A stretch of DNA of 64,000 bases from Henricia sp. BOLD:AAB3569 (GCA_037783545.1 JBBELK010000539.1:434001-498000); one strand, 5' to 3'. Shown: positions 1-12,160, counted from the first letter of the stretch. Numbers and translations are program-made. Notes: generated from the letters alone by a model not told the origin.

Positions 1-516
1 CCATATGTGACACGCTCCAGGAAAAAGGTGACAAGTCATAATTTTCATGAGAAGTGTGATTTTTATTATTTTTTTTTAAAATGGACATTTTTGTATCACA
101 ATATTTGACATTGACCAGTTCGTCCAAAAAATGTTTTTGTCCAAAGTGTGACATTTTTCTGTCCGGCGTTACACCTGACATGTGCCATACAAGTATCATT
201 AAAAATGCCTTCAAAACATATTTTTGTGAATTGTACTTTATGATAGAAGGTATTTAAAGAATGTGTCCTGAATTTACAAACTACAACACTGTCAACATTT
301 TACAAGATGTAACGGAAACAGAAAAAAAAATTTGACCCATATGCAAAATAAACACATTTTCAGGTACTTGCATTTTGTTTGAAAGTTACAATATACAAAA
401 ATTACAATTATTTCTCTTCAAAAGACTCAAGTTTATACAAAATATGAAATACAAAATTTCTTGGTCCAAAAATTACAGAAACTACAATGATTACATTTTA
501 GTGGAATCACTTAAAC
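1..516. other. 3' flank of the sialidase gene
   Basis: AT-rich sequence just beyond the sialidase stop codon. I see no coding potential. A TTTATT at 62-67 (AATAAA on the minus strand) is a possible polyadenylation signal about 450 nt beyond the stop; it is weak evidence alone. Confidence 0.4.
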
Positions 517-3500
517 TTAGTCATACAAGCTGACTCTTACAAATGAAATGGACTCGGTGGTTTTTACGATGCCTTTCTCGTACGCGATAAACACGTACTT
601 GGATGATCCCGGATGCGCCGTCATTGTGCTGTAGCCACTGGCTTTAGGCCAGATTGGCAACCCGCTGGTCCAGGTCGTTCCGTTATTGTAACTCCACCGT
701 AGAGTCAGGTTGACTCCTGACAACACAAACAATTGAAAGAAATCACAAACGTTAATAATTAAGTAATTTTGCCCATTCACGACGCGGTATGCACTATATA
801 CTAGGAATGGGAATTTAAGGTTACGTTTGCAATTCTTTCAAGTGTCGGTTAACAGTTCAGCCGACACTAAAGATTGTTGCTGGTGTTTATACAGTAAACT
901 CTCGTTATAACACCCCCTAATATAAAGCTCCTTTTCCTTAGTCCCAGCCATTATTATCTGCATTGTGTATGCAATTGGTTATAGTGCTCTCTGGATATAA
1001 GGCTCAAATTATTTCTCGCCCTGAAGCATTTGGCCCCAAAACAACTTCGTTTCCAAGTGACTGTAAACTATTTTTTGACTGTTTTCTCAAAAGTTAGACA
1101 AAGTACGGAGCTGATTTTTACTAAGGTTGGTTTTAATCATGCATACCTTAAATGAAATGATTTGTAACAGTTTACCAATCATGTATACTACCGTTAAAGC
1201 AACCATGGTTGTTTCATATGCAATGGGTTGGGAGCAAAATCGACAAGTTACTCACTTGAGCTTCCACTTTTAGGATTGGAGAAAAACAGCACATCTCTGT
1301 GAAGCAGCAATCCCGCAGCACAAGCTGGTTCTATTAATGCGTAGTCTGCGTAGGTGGTGTTCATGTGTATCGTCTCTCCACCGTCGTAGCTAAAAGCTGT
1401 GATGCGACAGTGACACTTGTAGCGATACTGGTTACGTGCGTTGATCATGATTGAACCGTCGTCTAACTCAACGGCCTACACAAATAGGAAACAACAAATA
1501 AAAAAGTGTATGAACGCCTTGTGGTAAGATTGACTGTACCAGCCTCTATAAGAGCCACTGAGGCAGGGTGTGGCACTCTACTTGAGGTGCCTCCCTGAGT
1601 TCCTGCACTTATAGGGCCTTTTTTGAGGTCTACACGCTGCTCCAGAGGTCAGCTCATCCCTCACAGAAACAGGAAATGTCACATTCATTGCTGTGGTAAT
1701 AATTTTTTGAAATAGTTCCTGGAGGAAATCACTAAAGCGGAACAGTCTTGAAAACGATTCCAAATTGATTGGTCGATCAGTGCCTCGTTATCCACAAGTT
1801 TACTGTACAGTAAACTCGGGCCAATTCGACATCGTACAAGTCGGCAAATCGCCTAAGTCCGACGTAAGTCCCGATCGTCTATAATGCATTTACATTGAAA
1901 TGTTTGTTTCTAAGTCAGCATTTGTAAGTCGGCATGTTATTCTCGCTCCATTTCAACAAAATGCAATACAAAATCCTTTGTGTAAGTCGGCACTTAAAAA
2001 AAAAAAACACACACAATGGCATCGATTTCTCTCCGTGCGGTTTTCAAGAAGTGTTGAGTGAAAAGACAAACGCTGCTTAACTGACGTCTGTTTATTGGCA
2101 CGCACCGACTGTGTGGTCGCCAGTGTATCGGTGTCATGTTATAGCCAGGCCATGTGTGAGATTGCGTGCACTCAAAAAGGGGTTTCCCCTGTACGCATGC
2201 GCACTCTCCATTTTGGGGGTCGTCGCATGATGATGTACATGTACATCCATTACATGTAGAACTTCACACATGCTCGCTTACGCGTGCGCGTATTTAGCGT
2301 GTCTATAAAAACATGACGTTGATATAAATCAATTAAGGATTTCGTTGCTGGAATCGACCCCAAAAACAAGGAGATTAAACCAAGGTAAATTAAAGCCTCC
2401 ATGCTGCAATTAAACGTATGCATAGGCCATTCATGTAACGTTGTGTAAGTCGGCACAAATTTTCGGGTCCCAAGAGTGCCGACTTAGCCAGAGTTTACTG
2501 TATTTAACAAACTTCTGTTCAAGAATTGATATTTTAAGTAAATTGCATTTTTTGGTTGAACCATGTTATTCCTTGGTTCCACTTACCTGACATTCATCTG
2601 GCACAAAGTCTCCTTCCTTCTTGGGCTTATCATAGGGTAACCCTAACAGCTCGCCACCCCATCGCCACGTCATCCCATGGTCATCACTCAGCAGGCAGTA
2701 CACGCCATCTTTGTTTAAACCACTGTGTCCGCAGGAAACCAATCGGCCCTTAGCGGGGACCAACCTTTTCTGCACAAAGAGTACAAGTATAAAAAGATAA
2801 AATTAATAGTTTAAAATCATTTTTGTTGCGTAATTTTAGATAAAAGGGAAAATCGTTGGATGTAATTTAGTCAATTTTTGGATTGTTCTGTCATAATACT
2901 GTTCTCCCAAATGTGAGACGAATCATATGGTCTTCATCACGATTTGAACCCAAGACATCTGGCACACCAGGCAGATGCTCCACCAGTTCAGCTGAGGCAC
3001 AGTGGTATACTCCCTCAGGTTTCCTTTAAAAACCAAACTTTTCTCTCAATGTTGCATGGACGTAGCAATTAGATACCGCATCAAATATTGTATTCGCTAC
3101 CATTTTTTGTCTCACCTGAATACCGAAACCCGGACCCGGTGCAAAAACCTGCGTCCCAACCTGCTCCGAGATGTTAACTGGTCGCGACCACGTGACACCA
3201 TCATCCTTGCTTTGAATGAGCATCGTGCTGCCAACCGTGCATCGATCATGATGGAAACAGATTGAATACATGATGAAGATGATTCCTTTCTCATCATCTA
3301 TGATGATGTTGCCAAGGTTAAGGCCATCTAGTATGAGATAGCCGTCGTCAACGATAACTTTCATGGGCTCCCACTCATCACCTGGGATTTCATAAGCAAA
3401 AAGGGTCCCTGGGTCATTATCCCTGAAAAAGAAATAGCTATTCATAAGAAAAAAAAGTGATTACAGGGCAAGAAATTCGTCAAAAGAGTGCTGCCATTTG

Positions 3501-4786
3501 TGTTTTTGGAGGAGTCTTTTAGAGTTTAAAAAGGAACACTTCAATTAGAAAAATGAAATGAATGGGAGAATTGCAAAAGGGCCCTGCAGAATAGACCTTA
3601 TGCACGGCGGCCATGATAGAGGGCAGTCACATTGTCACAGTGCGTCATGCACGAGTAGGCACTTTGTGGGCCTATTGTCACATCATTTGAATATGAAAAC
3701 CTGCCCTCTATCATGGCCGCCATGCATAAGGTCTATTGCAAATTTCCTGAAATGCAAATTATAGTCGGACCGAAAGATGGAGGAGATGTAACATATTGTA
3801 ATCACTCAGTATCGTGTATGAAAACCTTATGGTAAAGCTGACTGCACCAGCCTCTGTAAGAGCCACTGAGGCAGGGTGTGCCACTCTGTCAAATCTCTAC
3901 ATTTACTTATGCATGACAACTCATTTTAGTGAAAATTAGTCAGGGTCAATAGATTTATGTAATTGCTAATATTCATAAAAGTAGGCAGACCCATTTATAA
4001 AGTGACAGTACAAATCATTAAAGAGGCAGTCATACCCAACTCATCCACAGATCTCCGAATGACCATGAATTTCTGACCACGATCGTTCCAAGTGTACTTG
4101 CGTGCCTCTGCTACGGCCAGCAAGTGACCATTAGGCGTGTAGCTAAGCAACGGAATGCGGTAGATAACAACCTCTGCCTCCTCCTGTCTCCATAGAGTGC
4201 GCTCTAAATCAACGAAGGGCTTTACCTGTATTTTAGAAGACTGATTTAGGCATTCGTCCAATCTCATTCAGCTTATTAAATACAACACATAAATCGTAAC
4301 ATTGTTTTGTTTTTAAATAACATGGCCCAGCCTCAAGCATGTCAGCGGTCAGGACCAGGGAGCTTGCGCCATCCCCGCCCTTGGCTCCATCTAAACTAGT
4401 CCAAGTGCCCCTGACGCTCACCTCTGCTAACGTATCGCAAGAACCGCCAAATTGTTGCCCAACAATTTATATTTTTAGGCTAAACCAAATTTCTAATCAG
4501 ATACATGTACCACTGCATTTTATATTAAAAATGAGTGTTTTATGCAGGGTTCAATTTAATCAGTTTTCCATTGGCAATTTTGCACTTAAATAAACAGCGC
4601 CCTCTTAGTCTTAGGCTCTTTGTAAGTTGTGGTTTTGCAAATGCCAGTTTAACAATAAAATGATTAAATATGAAAACATAAAATTAAAAGCGGTACCTGT
4701 GCTTTAGGCAACCCGTAACCGGCCTCTACATGTACACACACAATTGCTGATAGAACAACAAAAATAGCCCCAGGAATTCTGCCCAT
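517..4786 (-). CDS. NEU1: Lysosomal sialidase (neuraminidase-1 type), six exons
   Basis: Predicted exo-alpha-sialidase that removes terminal sialic acid from glycoconjugates in the lysosome. Coding exons (minus strand, transcript order): 4786-4697, 4225-4036, 3381-3116, 2769-2587, 1475-1256, 716-517. Phases agree at every junction and give 382 residues (human NEU1 is 415). Residues 1-23 form a hydrophobic signal peptide. The catalytic arginine motif YRIPLL is at 52-57. Asp-box repeats lie at 151-158 (SKDDGVTW) and 210-217 (SDDHGMTW), with a third-like segment near 327-332. The block around [11 protein letters not shown] (173-182) and the RVNLTLRW stretch from 317 match the NEU1 branch rather than NEU2-4. 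A conserved Tyr (near 345, ASGYS) and YEKG are present. The protein ends in SLYD, without the YGTL-type lysosomal sorting tail I recall for mammalian NEU1. Start chosen at the Met before the signal peptide. Introns contain MITEs and SINE pieces. Confidence 0.9.
838..1190. repeat. Dispersed repeat copy, also present near 61330-62020
   Basis: The segment around 845-890 closely matches 61335-61385 (both contain CCGACACTAAAGATTGTTGC). 1130-1187 matches, in reverse, the terminal motif ACATGATTGGTAAACTGTTA found at 61570, 59390 and 40190. It lies in the last intron of the sialidase gene. It also includes a pogo-type end (CAGTAAACTCTCG near 895). Family not named. Confidence 0.55.
1510..1580 (+). 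repeat. Copy 1 of an intronic repeat pair
   Basis: Matches 3816-3890 in the same orientation; both share AGAGCCACTGAGGCAGGGTG and the preceding CAGCCTCT. A shorter echo (GTACCAGCCTCTATAA) occurs in the arms of the large palindromic element at about 24810. Function unknown. Confidence 0.6.
1808..2500. mobile_element. Pogo/Tigger-like MITE (693 bp) with TA target site
   Basis: Left end CAGTAAACTCGGGCC and right end GGCTAAGTCGGC...GAGTTTACTG are imperfect inverted repeats, flanked by TA at 1806-1807 and 2501-2502. The CAGT start is usual for pogo-type elements. The interior repeats the motif TAAGTCGGCA several times near the ends, which looks like transposase binding sites. No coding sequence is visible. 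It sits in an intron of the sialidase gene. Confidence 0.7.
2940..3015 (-). mobile_element. tRNA-derived SINE fragment
   Basis: On the minus strand this reads GCCTCAGCTGAACTGGTGGA (A-box-like) followed by GGGTTCAAATC (B box). It is the same family as the tandem copies at 48630-48860. It is degenerate and intronic, not a functional tRNA. Confidence 0.6.
3591..3736. mobile_element. 146-bp MITE, family A, copy 1
   Basis: Terminal inverted repeats of about 34 bp: left TAGACCTTATGCACGGCGGC, right GCCGCCATGCATAAGGTCTA, extending inward through GATAGAGGGCAG and its complement. TA on both sides fits a Tc1/mariner-type target. Other copies are at 39488-39640, 44608-44753 and, in part, 41931-41975. 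No ORF. It lies in the second sialidase intron, between coding exons 2 and 3. Confidence 0.8.
3816..3890 (+). repeat. Copy 2 of an intronic repeat pair
   Basis: Partner of 1510-1580, same orientation, with several mismatches. Both copies are inside introns of the same gene. Confidence 0.6.
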
Positions 4787-5196
4787 TTTCCTAAGATTTT
4801 AACTTCACTTCAGCTCAAATTTCTGTTCTGCACTGTACTGCTGACATGCATCAGCTGACTTCGAGCGAATCAGCTGACATGCAAATGTATGTCTCATGGA
4901 AAACTCTTGAGGGCGTTGTAACCAAAATACGGAAGTCATTGTTGGTAACCGGTCCACAAACGTAGCAAAATTAACCGGAAACCAACGAGAAACATATTTT
5001 TTCGTCTGTTAAAAATCATAAAAAAATTTGCCCTCAAATTCGATTTCTATTAATTACCGTGACGGCTATGCAGATAATACACACAATACCTTGTACTGTG
5101 ACTGTCGCTTATCTGTGGTCTTAGTCAACATAAAACTACTGAGAACTTCCCAAGAACTTTGAGACCGAAAATAAGACACACGATACGACGATCGCG
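4787..5196. promoter_or_regulatory. Shared divergent promoter of the sialidase and MVB12 genes
   Basis: Only 410 bp separate the two start codons, so both promoters and 5' leaders must lie here. I see no TATA box at a convincing place. Two copies of the E-box-containing TCAGCTGAC occur near 4850-4880. Both products act in the endolysosomal system, so shared control is plausible but inferred. Confidence 0.65.
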
Positions 5197-8100
5197 ATGG
5201 GTGACGAATCTCGACCAATCACAGGAGTCTGTGTGGTTTCCAACAAGGAGCAACGCCCTGTGCACTTTGAAGTGGTGAGTTGATTTGAACATTTGAAAAA
5301 ATCTTTGTTATTTTTATGTGGTTATCCATGACTGGTAATTTGCTGATACGCGTAATGGAAAATGTTTTGCCGGAAATTTATAAAACCCGGAGGTCGGAGG
5401 TACCCGGAGGTAGATTTTTTTTTTTCACTAGAACTGCAGCCGAAATATACTAGGCTATAGGCCTACATAGGCTAGGATAACAATTGGGAAAGAATTATGT
5501 TTACTGGTCGCCACTTGTTTTTCTTATAATGACTCAATAACCACCAAAACGCATTAATATTTTGAAGGGAAGTGAAATTTAGTGAGTGAAAAACATTTAA
5601 CAATTCGTCGCATAGCTGGCGAAGTGACGAATGTACAGCGGCTTTATAAAGCCGCATATTCGTCACTTCGTCAGCTATGCGACGAATTACAATATCCTTG
5701 AAAATACTTCAACTTTCTCTGCCATGTTCCATAGACTTAACACATGCCATCTCAGTGGTGACCAGTGAACGTAACTCATACCCAAAATTGACTTAAATGT
5801 AACTGAGGCACTGTGTTTCAGCTGTATGGAATGATACGGTATAGTACTATTTACCGGAAAACACCAGAAAACACCGGAAAACATACTAAATACCGGAAAA
5901 CACCGGAAAACAGTATTTTTATGGTGTTTTCTGTAGGTTGTGGGGGTGGTGCTTTAAGTGATTTCGGGTGTTTTCCGGTATTTAGTGTGTTTTCCGGTAT
6001 TTAGTGTATTTTCCGGTGTTTTCCGGTATTTAGTGTGTTTTCCGGTGAGTTTTCCGGTGAGTTTTCCGGTATTTTCCGGTGTTTTCCGGTATATAGTATC
6101 ACCCGAATGATACACTATTTTCACGTAATTAATCTGCTTAGCAATTGTATGAAATGGGAAGAAATTTCTGAAGATTCTGTGAAGGAAATAATGGCATATC
6201 TTGAACATAAATAACTAAAGAGACTATCATGTGTATTTCTTTGAAGATTGACACCACAACAGATGGCCAAGATGCTGATATTTGGAAAGATGGATTCTTT
6301 AGGAGAGTGACTCGCTACTTGTGCTTCACACGGCAACCTGTGAGTTTGGAGGATATGAAGTAGAGCTGCGACGTTTAAACGACCGAAATTTAACTATCCG
6401 TTTAGAAAAATGCTAAACGGATATCCGAAACCAACTTGTGAAAAAACGATCCTCCCTTTTTCAAAGATCTAATGGCCGTTTTGCGCCGCCAGAAATTTCT
6501 AAAGCGGCAATTTTGTTCGTAAGAATCAGGCAGCATACCGTTGTGATGAGCCCAATGGTACGTCGGTAACCTTTGTGGTTTCAAGCCGAAGATGTACAGT
6601 TGCGTTCGCGGGCGGAAGCGATTTTACTGGTTTACGGTTTATAAAGCAAGGCGGTAAACACTGTTTACTATATAGCTGAACTTTCGTGGCCTGCATCATG
6701 TATGCTCCAATTCAATGAAGTGTCAGTGGTGCCGCGCGAACGCACATGATACCAGGTCAAAGAACTTTTTATTGCGAGCGCGGTAATAAGTTTTACTTTT
6801 TGTTATGTTTACTATTTGTTTAAACGTTTAAACGAACGTTAAATTGACGTTTAAACGGTAACTCCCAGCGCTAATAAGAAGGGTTGAACACACAGTGAAA
6901 TTATATTACACATGTGTACACGGTCTGTGGAGAAAGCCACCTAGTGTCTACCTACTCCTAGATAGCTGAAAGTATATGCCCCCTTTTTAACTGGAAGGAC
7001 ATTCTAATGGGCCTATACTTTTAGGAAAATGTAATGGAATCCTTAACCTTTCCAGACTGTTACTCTATTTATTGTGTACTTTGATTATTGTGCTCCCTAA
7101 AAATTCAATTTTCTGATATTTATAAATCAATAATCCCTTGAACAGCATTATAATGAAAGTTTATTGTAATTATCTACTTGTCTATGCAGAGCCACATGGT
7201 TTTAGCGGATCTCACTGCCATTAAGGAGTATGACCAAATACCGCAGGGGTACACAAGTCTGTCTACAACGTCAGATACAAGTAAATATATCGAAAGAATT
7301 GAGTAGTTGATCATGGCTTCAGACCTTGTGTTCAAAACATACGGGACAGGTATCTTAATTACAAAATCTTAATTTTAAACCGGTATCTTAATCACAAAAT
7401 CTTAATTTTTTTCACTCCCAAATTTGGGTTTTCTTAATAAATCTGCACTTACCGATGCTTGATGAGTCATTTTAAAGAGAAACAAATTATGATTAACTTC
7501 TCAACTCTTAACAAATCTGCTGTTATTGTTTTGAAATATAACATGAAAGCCAATGATAGGGGTCCACATGCATCATGCATGAATTGGAACTGTGTGTTTT
7601 CATTGTCACATGATTTTAATAAGAAAAGCTTCCCACAGACATGGCTTCCGTTGCAAAGAGTTTGCAGGCCATCATTGCTAGCATTCATCACAACGGTGAT
7701 TTGCAAAAGTGAGTCGCTTCTCACACAGCCTAGGCTGAGTTTTGTGACCAGAACTAGGAGCCATTGGTATAAAATATCACCTCATAAACAGTGCATCACC
7801 TGCCTGGTTTACTCACATACTTGTTATCTAGTCAACCCTGAATTTTATGAATTTTTTAAAATACTGTTTGGAAGTTACAAATGTTTCCAAAACCATCAAA
7901 TTCTGGCAATTTGCTAATCCACAGAGGAACCGATTTTGAAGAAGAGAGTTCTGGTGGCACACTTTGCTATGAGGGAAACCGTGGCTAACGCCATCTGCGG
8001 TATCAGCTTAACGTCACCCAAGGCAAAGACTAGACCACTTGATGCTTCGCTAAGAGCGTGAGGACATAACTGGAAATAGGAAGAAGTCTAAGACTATTGA

Positions 8101-10857
8101 AAGTGACTTAAAGGAGCATGACCAGATCACATTTTTGACCCCTGTCCCCCATTTTTCCCATGGGTGTTGAGATTTTGTTAGCATATCATGTCATATTTTT
8201 CTCATTACCATTCTGAAATTTCGCGTTCTCGATTCATATATCTTCAAGGATATTGTCCCCAAAAAAATAAAAAGTTTTGTAAAAATTACTAATTTATCCG
8301 TTCTATAAAACAGTGCGGTGATCACACCAACCTTTTTGCTTCCACATCCAAATTGAAAATTACAAATTTCCTGTTTTCTTCCCATGGATGGTATTTTGGG
8401 GAGGTATTTTATATGATTGTTTGGTTAGAAAGAAATCCATTTTCTGGAAAAATCTGAAAAGGCTCCTTTAAAGTGTAATTTGACGTATTCTTTATTTACC
8501 ATGTAGAGAAATCAACGGTCTCTCCTTGTACCTTAAGATGGGTACATTATCCACCCCTCAAGGACAACCAAATGAAGTGAATTCCTACGGCAGTCAACCG
8601 CCAGCCAGTAATGCACAGCCGTATGCTTACAATGCCACAGGCCAACACGGGTAAGTAATAGGGTAACAATCCTCAAACTGGCCTAGAGCTTGGAATCAGA
8701 AAATAATTTCCACTCACGCCTCAAAACATTTGGGCCGAGTTCGGGCGGTCTGTTCTTGACACGGGTTAACTCTTTACCGTGCTCGAACGACAGGAACACG
8801 ACCCGGGAACAGTGCACTTGGAACAGGATAAGACACCACCTATCCATCGAGAACAAGTTACCTGTGTCGAGAACAGCCCGCCTGAACTTGACCACGCACA
8901 GTGAAAACAAACTGACTTTCCTCGTGTCTCCATCTCCGTCCCCCCAACCCCTTCCTTACCCCCTCTCCGTCCCCCCAACCCCTTCCTTACCCCCTCTCCG
9001 TCCCCCCAACCCCTTCCTTACCCCCTCTCCCACCCCATGCCTCTCCCTGCATGTGGGAAATAAATAAAAGTGAGAGCATGTGACTGTTCACAGTATTTTG
9101 TACATTTTCAAGAAATAAAGGGCATAGATTGATTTGTTTTCTTTTCGCAAACACTGTTTTAACTAAGTATTTATTGCGTGAGTCCATATGACGATACATG
9201 GAAGTTATTCGCCCCCACGAATGGTAACCATGTTTTAATCTTGGCTTCCTATTATAGACTTCAACCTCTTATCGGATATTTTATCCAAATCACATCTAAA
9301 TGGGAGACTTTGGAGATGATTGGTGGCAGCAAACATAACAGTTTGCGTCATTTTCAGCGTGCGCACTTTAGCGGAAGAGTGGCGCAAACAATAGCGGACT
9401 GGTCACGTGGGACCGTTTTGTTTGCCGCTACCAAGCCAAGCATCTCAAAGTCTCCCATTCTTTTTACAATAAAAGAACGCCTTGGTGGCGCTCTGTACTG
9501 TGAAAGGCCCAAATCCTAATTTGTTGATCATTTTTGTCCGTAGTTTACCGCATCAGGCAGGTAATAGTACGGCTCCGACCCAGCCACTGCCTTACCATTA
9601 TCCATCAAGAGGCAGTACCTTGACCAGGCAGGCTTCAATGGTACAAACCACTGCTGCCACGGAGCGAATACACTCGGGTAAATTGATGTTGGAAATTAAG
9701 TAGCTTAGCTTGTATTAGGTTTGTAATCTAGTCCTCCCTGGGTCTTCATTCAAGTCACAAGCCATGTAGGGGCCAGCCAAAGTTGTCAACATTTTCACGG
9801 TTCCACAGAGAGTAGTGTTTTTCAAGACCCCCTTCCTTCCCATAATTATGAACATTTTTCTGTCACTACCAGGAAATATCAACATTTTACAGTGCATGTA
9901 AAGTCCTACATGGCCCTCGACCCCCCTCCCCTCTTTTTACGCTTTGTCACTATGAGCAAAAACATGTACATGTTCATTGTGACCCCATTGTTAGTAACAA
10001 TGGTGTGTGCCCAATTTCCATTGTTAGATGTTCATAGTGTGTACAGCCCTGAAAATTTGAAACACCCCGCCAAGACCAGGAAAACGCATATGGATTTTCA
10101 TGGTTTTTTTAAACGTGGTACATTTGACAAAGCTGAAATTTCTTCGGATGAGTTTGTTGATGTCTTTCTTTTGATTTATATTGGTTTTATTCGCAGAATC
10201 GCTCAAAAACAGATCATATACAGGGCCTTTAATGTAAACTAGGTAAAAAGTAATATTTGTATACCGTTTTCTTTATATTTTGACAGCTATTGAGGGTGTA
10301 CCATTTGAAGTTCATCCGTTGCTGCAGCAAACTAACCAATCACAGGTGAGTATCTGTGTGATGTCATTTGTTACTGACCTATCAACTATGCTGTTCCTCT
10401 TGTTAAAGGCCCAATGTGACATTTGCAAACTTTGAACATGGAACTTTTTACGACAGCATAACATATCTAAAGAAGAATGTTGGTAAACTAGTCTGCAGAT
10501 ATTTCAGCTACATAGATACATCAATGTTTAAAAATGATTCTTGCATTATTTTTTAGGGTTAAGTGAATGGGGAAAAACATGTGTGGTGTTTGTTACCATT
10601 ACTATCGACACATTGAGCAAGTTTTTTCTTGTCAACTCGTGAAGTAAATTTTGTTTTTTTTCTGTGTTTTTTGTCAATTTTGCATTTTGTTGTTGTATGC
10701 ATTCAGAGAAGATAAACCACTACATGTAGTTTGTGTGTCCATTCAACAGGATCTTCCAACATTACATCTGCCAACAGACCAAGATGTTTTCTTCCGATAC
10801 AGCTACGATTTCAGAATGGAGCAGCAGTGCAAAGAGAAAAGGGTCGCGCCACTGTGA
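5197..10857 (+). CDS. MVB12: ESCRT-I subunit MVB12 (MABP and UMA domains), eight exons
   Basis: Predicted accessory subunit of ESCRT-I, which sorts ubiquitinated membrane cargo into multivesicular bodies. Exons: 5197-5274, 6247-6339, 7190-7280, 7925-8057, 8507-8650, 9544-9677, 10287-10345, 10750-10857. Phases agree throughout and give 279 residues (human MVB12A is 273, MVB12B 319). Residues 8-150 form the MABP domain: PITGVCVV, then DADIWKDGFF and VTRYLCFTR, which match human MVB12B almost word for word, then KKRVLVAHF and INGLSLYLKMG. Residues 151-225 are a Ser/Pro/Gln-rich linker. The C-terminal UMA-like segment runs from EGVPFEVHP to YDFRMEQQ. The ATG at 5197 gives the usual short N-terminus. 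Intron 1 is filled with an 87-bp hairpin and an inverted minisatellite. I cannot tell whether it is orthologous to MVB12A or B; a single invertebrate gene is likely. Confidence 0.92.
5602..5688. mobile_element. 87-bp near-perfect hairpin (foldback MITE)
   Basis: The left arm AATTCGTCGCATAGCTGGCG and the right arm CGTCAGCTATGCGACGAATT are inverted copies. The pairing continues through GAAGTGACGAAT and a second palindrome, GCGGCTTTATAAAGCCGC, at the centre. Located in MVB12 intron 1. Direct repeats at the ends are not clear. Confidence 0.7.
5851..6100. repeat. Minisatellite of CCGGAAAACACC units in inverted arrangement
   Basis: 5851-5915 carries repeated CCGGAAAACACC and ACATACTAAATA units. 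5965-6095 carries the complement (TTTTCCGGTGTTTTCCGGTA). The whole block can therefore fold into a long imperfect hairpin with a roughly 50-bp loop. Located in MVB12 intron 1, about 150 bp before exon 2. Confidence 0.75.
8934..9030 (+). repeat. 31-bp C-rich tandem repeat, three copies
   Basis: Three near-exact copies of a unit beginning CTCCGTCCCCCCAACCCCTT. Located in MVB12 intron 5. The copies look essentially identical, which suggests recent amplification. Non-coding. Confidence 0.85.
10403..10655. repeat. Dispersed repeat fragment, family B
   Basis: Contains GTGGTGTTTGTTACCATTAC and TTCTTGTCAACTCGTG. Both are shared, with changes, by 59372-59690 and 47385-47605, and in part by 40178-40440. 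Located in MVB12 intron 7. Confidence 0.5.
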
Positions 10858-11237
10858 GGGCGCTGTTCACCAGGGCTGTGGACTGGTTCCTTGACCTAAT
10901 ATTCCACAAACAAACAAAAGAGCTGTTGATTAGCTGAACAATATATGGCAATGAATATTACATTCCCCTCTTTGCGCGCCTCCCAATCCCCCCCCCCCCC
11001 CCCCCCCCCCCCCCTGGGTGGTGGTGGTGTTGTTAACTTTATGGCATCTTCAGCAACTAAGGGCCTTTATGACATCAACTATACGGTACATGTATTAACT
11101 TTACTTTATTATGAGCTTGAGATGAGGAAAAAAGGAGTTGCAGTTTTAGAATTGGGAGGAAACTTACACCCCCACCTCCCCCCTCCCCCCAATTCACTGG
11201 AACATTTCAGGTATTTCAATGTGTATTGCTCACCTGA

Positions 11238-11606
11238 TCACCCTGACGCCTGTAGGCCAGTTGGCCTGTCAGTTGAAAGCCTCTTGACGAGCGCCTTCCA
11301 CTCTACTCTCTCTAGCGCCATTGTCTTAACTTTCTCAAAGTCTTTCTCCTCCCTTTGAGTTATTTCTTTGATTTGGTCCACCCATCTTTTTCTGGGGCGG
11401 CCAGTTGGTCTTTTGGCTTTTGGTTTCCAATTATACATTCTTTTAGTGTCCCTTGTGTCTGGCATTCTTAGAACATGCCCAAACCATCTTAACTGGTTTC
11501 TCTCAATGATGGTGAGCACAGATTCTACTGCTAGTGACTTTCTGATTTTGTCGTTCCTTATCCTGTCTCTCCGTGTCACACCATAGATCAGCCGCAGTAC
11601 TCTCAT
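11238..11606 (-). mobile_element. 3' fragment of a non-LTR retrotransposon (endonuclease-reverse transcriptase C-terminus)
   Basis: An open frame of about 122 codons reads RNDKIRKSLAVESVL, then RNQLRWFGHVLRMPD and RPTGRPRKRWVDQIKE. This is the familiar C-terminal segment of LINE-encoded endonuclease-reverse transcriptases. The catalytic reverse transcriptase and endonuclease domains are missing, so it is a 5'-truncated dead copy. Confidence 0.75.
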
Positions 11607-12160
11607 TTTTGTGTATTTTGCATTGTAATTAGTGAACTATTGGAGGACAATTGCAGCAAATTCACTTAACCAGTTTACAAAATAAAATTTAAATAAACAA
11701 ACTCTGATTTAGATCAACATATGAACAAATACATGAATCAAATAAATGTTACAATATTCACTACAGATAAAACAAAATTAAGAGAGTTTAACAAAGCGGT
11801 CTCTTTTAAAACTCAAAATTAGTTTAGAATATTTGGCGAGGAGGTTGTAATTTTACAAGATATATTGACCTAAACTTATAAATGTAAAAATTAACAAGAC
11901 ATTTTGAAACCAAGTAATGTTTGAATGTTTAATGTGCAAACAAGAATCTTGTAAATACTTGTAATATATATATATACAAACATAAATTTCTCTTCACAAA
12001 TAATAGAAAAATGTCTTGCGGCTTTTAATTTTCATGCTGACGTTCTGTGTTGTCGTTTCCTTTTTGCAAAGAATTTAGTATGAATAAGTGATTATTTTTA
12101 GGGGTTATGATACGAATGTGGACCAATGTTTGGGAAATCTGGATGCAGTGAAAAGTTACT

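Noticed and set aside
3382..3421. Upstream acceptor (CAG at 3422-3424) giving a longer sialidase exon 3
   Set aside because: It does not keep phase with the exon ending at 4036. The acceptor before 3381 does, and it restores the expected RRS...DEWEP alignment.
7639..7708. A 70-bp cassette with a good acceptor (TTCCCACAG) and donor (GTGAGT) in MVB12 intron 3, opening with ATG
   Set aside because: Including it breaks the reading phase into the next exon (7925), while skipping it gives a protein that matches MVB12 continuously. An alternative poison exon is possible but unsupported.
7459..7917. 152-codon plus-strand frame within MVB12
   Set aside because: Lies in an intron, overlaps the acceptor of a well-supported exon, has no family signal.
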